Source of the DNA: Candidatus Altarchaeales archaeon
Lineage (GTDB): Archaea > Altiarchaeota > Altiarchaeia > IMC4 > QMZM01
Direction: 5' to 3'
NCBI GenBank assembly: GCA_003663045.1
Contig: QMZG01000012.1
Location: 1-14,582, forward strand
DNA length: 14,582 bases
The translations under genes were made by a program, and so were the position numbers. Below, piece after piece: positions 13,538-14,582 of this stretch; within the stretch, counting starts at the first letter, position 1, and each line of letters begins with the position of its first letter. The notes beneath the pieces were generated by a model. It saw nothing but the letters and a program-made list of their open reading frames with translations. It did not search any database and was not told the DNA's origin.

Positions 13538-13554
13538 TATTTTACAGTAAAATA
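13538..13554. promoter_or_regulatory. 17-base palindrome upstream of tRNA-Leu
   Basis: TATTTTAC, one central A, then GTAAAATA make a perfect dyad 16 bases before the tRNA-Leu 5' end, between it and its TATA-like element. ACAGTAAA is also repeated at 13544-13551 and 13554-13561. In this AT-rich context chance cannot be excluded; a protein-binding site is possible. Confidence 0.35.
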
Positions 13555-13575
13555 CAGTAAATATAAGTTTAGTAT

Positions 13576-13629
13576 GTTGGTTCTGTTAAAATATCCTCCT
13601 AGGACCTCTACCTCTGGCAACTCTGGCAT
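13576..13629 (-). pseudogene. 5' remnant of an Fpg/Nei-type DNA glycosylase gene
   Basis: On the minus strand an ATG at 13627-13629 opens MPELPEVEVLGGYFNRTN. MPELPEVE is the diagnostic N-terminus of the Fpg (MutM)/Nei base-excision glycosylases, where the Pro after Met is the catalytic nucleophile and the next Glu is essential. After about 17 residues the similarity ends. The frame runs through the tRNA-Leu promoter region to a TAA at 13528-13530, 33 codons in all against about 270 expected. It keeps an AAAGGT ribosome binding site and a TATA box shared with the divergent DUF72 gene. The gene was probably lost by deletion or rearrangement at about 13575. No other Fpg motif (helix-two-turn-helix, zinc finger) was found in the window. 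Confidence 0.6.
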
Positions 13630-13639
13630 TTTTACCTTT

Positions 13640-13669
13640 CTCCATATAAATTAAATAGTGGTTAAAATA
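13640..13669. promoter_or_regulatory. Shared promoter of DUF72 gene and glycosylase remnant
   Basis: CATATAAATTAAA (about 13643-13655) reads as a TATA box on the plus strand, about 24 bases before the ATG at 13670. On the minus strand (TTTATATGG) it lies about 20-25 bases before the remnant's ATG at 13629. It supports a leaderless start at 13670 for the DUF72 gene, since the GTG at 13658 would lie upstream of the transcription start. Confidence 0.5.
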
Positions 13670-14416
13670 ATGGCCAACTATATTGGAACCTCTGGTTGGA
13701 GTTATGATCACTGGCGCGGACTCTTTTATCCAGAGGAATTGAGTAAGGGAAAATGGCTTGAATTCTATGTGGAAAAATTTGACACCGCAGAATTAAATTC
13801 CAGTTTCTATAGACTCCCAAAGAGGAAGACCTTTGAGAATTGGAGAAAAAGAACCCCCAAGAATTTTATTTTCTCGGTAAAAATGAGTCGTTATATCTCT
13901 CATGTCAAAAGACTCTTGGATCCTGAAGAATCTTTATCCAGATTCTTTGAAGCGGTGAGTGCATTGAAGGAAAAATGTGGTCCAATCCTCATACAACTAC
14001 CCCCAGGTTTGAAACTTGATGAGGATAGACTAAAAAATTTTTTAGGATTGTTAACTCGGGATTACAGGGGATATAGATTTACCATGGAGTGCAGAAATGA
14101 AACCTGGTTTCAGGATCCAGTATATGAAATTTTTAGAAAGTACAATATAGCTCTATGTCTTGCAGACACACCAATGTATCCGTATGCAGAGGAGATCACC
14201 TCAAATTTTGTCTATATCCGTTTGCATGGTCATGAGCGATTATATGCTTCCAATTACAGTAATCGGCAATTGGATGAATTGGCAGAAAAGATAAGGAAAT
14301 GGAATAAAAAGGACATGGATGTGTATGTCTATTTTGACAATGATGCAAATGCATATGCACCTAAAAATGCCCTGAGATTGAAGGAGATTTTGTCAAATTT
14401 TGTCAAAATAGAATAA
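13670..14416 (+). CDS. DUF72 (YecE-like, COG1801) protein
   Basis: This 248-residue cytoplasmic protein of the DUF72 family has a TIM-barrel-like fold with no established activity. Family motifs are YIGTSGWSYDHW (4-15), FDTAELNSSFYRLP (37-50), FSVKMSRYISHVKRL (68-82), ILIQLPPG (106-113), MECRNETWF (139-147), YIRLHGHERLY (182-192) and YVYFDNDANAYAPKNA (219-234). The length is normal. The start is ATG 13670, fitting the TATA box position and the usual family N-terminus; the upstream GTG at 13658 is less likely. It is divergent from the glycosylase remnant. No neighbour hints at a specific partner. Confidence 0.9.
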   Translation: MANYIGTSGWSYDHWRGLFYPEELSKGKWLEFYVEKFDTAELNSSFYRLPKRKTFENWRKRTPKNFIFSVKMSRYISHVKRLLDPEESLSRFFEAVSALKEKCGPILIQLPPGLKLDEDRLKNFLGLLTRDYRGYRFTMECRNETWFQDPVYEIFRKYNIALCLADTPMYPYAEEITSNFVYIRLHGHERLYASNYSNRQLDELAEKIRKWNKKDMDVYVYFDNDANAYAPKNALRLKEILSNFVKIE

Positions 14417-14426
14417 AATAGCAATC

Positions 14427-14459
14427 TTTTTATAGGTATATGTACTAAGATTTAATGAT
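14427..14459 (+). promoter_or_regulatory. Promoter of the pilin-like gene
   Basis: TTTTTATAG (14427-14435) is a TATA box about 28 bases before the ATG at 14460. No Shine-Dalgarno sequence is seen, so a near-leaderless transcript is expected. The T-run may also serve as terminator for the DUF72 gene. Confidence 0.45.
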
Positions 14460-14582
14460 ATGAAAAAAGGCTATGTCTTAACATTAGATGCGATACTGGC
14501 ATTAATACTTGTTATGACAATCTTCCTGATAGTTCTCGGAATCCAGAGCTCCATAAAAAGTACAGAAAAGACAGAATTCAAA
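14460..14582 (+). CDS. Pilin-like single-pass membrane protein, 5' part
   Basis: Only 41 residues are visible before the window ends. They begin with a short basic N-terminus MKKGYVLTLD, followed by a hydrophobic helix (residues 11-28, AILALILVMTIFLIVLGI) and then a polar stretch (QSSIKSTEKTEFK). The pattern K-G-[YF]-x-[LF]-T-L-D-A-[IL]-L-A-L resembles archaeal type IV pilin-like and pseudopilin-like surface proteins. Cleavage after Gly4 is possible but unproven. A nearby ATG at 14455 is closed at once by TGA. Confidence 0.6.
   Translation, partial: MKKGYVLTLDAILALILVMTIFLIVLGIQSSIKSTEKTEFK

Noticed and set aside
13361..13578. Integrated element (integrase/att) at tRNA-Leu
   Set aside because: Direct repeats flank the tRNA, but there is no integrase, no cargo and no duplicate of the tRNA 3' end, so it is kept only as a repeat observation.
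1..14582. Defence system, phage or transposon
   Set aside because: No nuclease-helicase cluster, toxin-antitoxin pair, transposase, integrase or phage structural gene is visible; the only nuclease is the housekeeping Hjc.

Overview
The window looks like a low-GC archaeal chromosome segment, most likely from an anaerobic euryarchaeal or methanogen-related lineage. The evidence is: two tRNA genes interrupted by introns at the canonical 37/38 site with bulge-helix-bulge geometry and no encoded CCA; an archaeal Holliday junction resolvase (Hjc); AMMECR1; the methanogen-type homocysteine synthesis cluster (DUF39-CBS enzyme, NIL-ferredoxin, UPF0280); archaeal TATA boxes about 25 bases before many starts, often with no or short leaders; and occasional GGTG-type ribosome binding sites. 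No methanogenesis gene lies in the window, so the physiology and exact lineage stay open.

Region 1 (1-1900): a tRNA-Cys(GCA) with a 58-nt intron, a small four-helix membrane protein, a Cys-rich lipoprotein on the minus strand, and then a decayed stretch. The decayed stretch holds a small membrane ORF with an in-frame TGA, a 44-residue ORF apparently broken by one base, and an orphan short ORF without an ATG. Region 2 (1932-5270): the sulfur assimilation cluster on the minus strand (homocysteine synthase, NIL/2x[4Fe-4S] ferredoxin, UPF0280/ApbE-like protein). It faces a divergent HTH-CBS regulator across 109 bases that contain two strong inverted repeats. The enzyme and the regulator both carry a CBS pair, so common ligand control is plausible. 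Region 3 (5271-7338): an aconitase-family large subunit (LeuC/HacA type), a Roadblock/LC7 protein, and a 239-base gap holding two tandem hairpins.

Region 4 (7339-9275): an overlapping galU-galE pair (UDP-sugar formation and epimerisation) followed by a short zinc-ribbon-like ORF. Region 5 (9227-11117): hjc and nadA overlap on the minus strand, divergent from a stand-alone HFCD flavoprotein resembling the CoaC half of CoaBC; a tandem 10-bp repeat lies between them. Region 6 (11143-13307): a lipoprotein made of seven Cys-containing repeats, AMMECR1 with a Lys-rich tail, and a Yip1-family membrane protein.

Region 7 (13308-14582): a second copy of the hairpin element, a tRNA-Leu(UAG) with a 42-nt intron on the minus strand, a 5' remnant of an Fpg/Nei DNA glycosylase gene, a DUF72 protein, and the start of a pilin-like membrane protein cut by the window end. 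Genes are mostly single or in pairs, with many separate promoters. No insertion sequence, CRISPR array or phage gene was seen.
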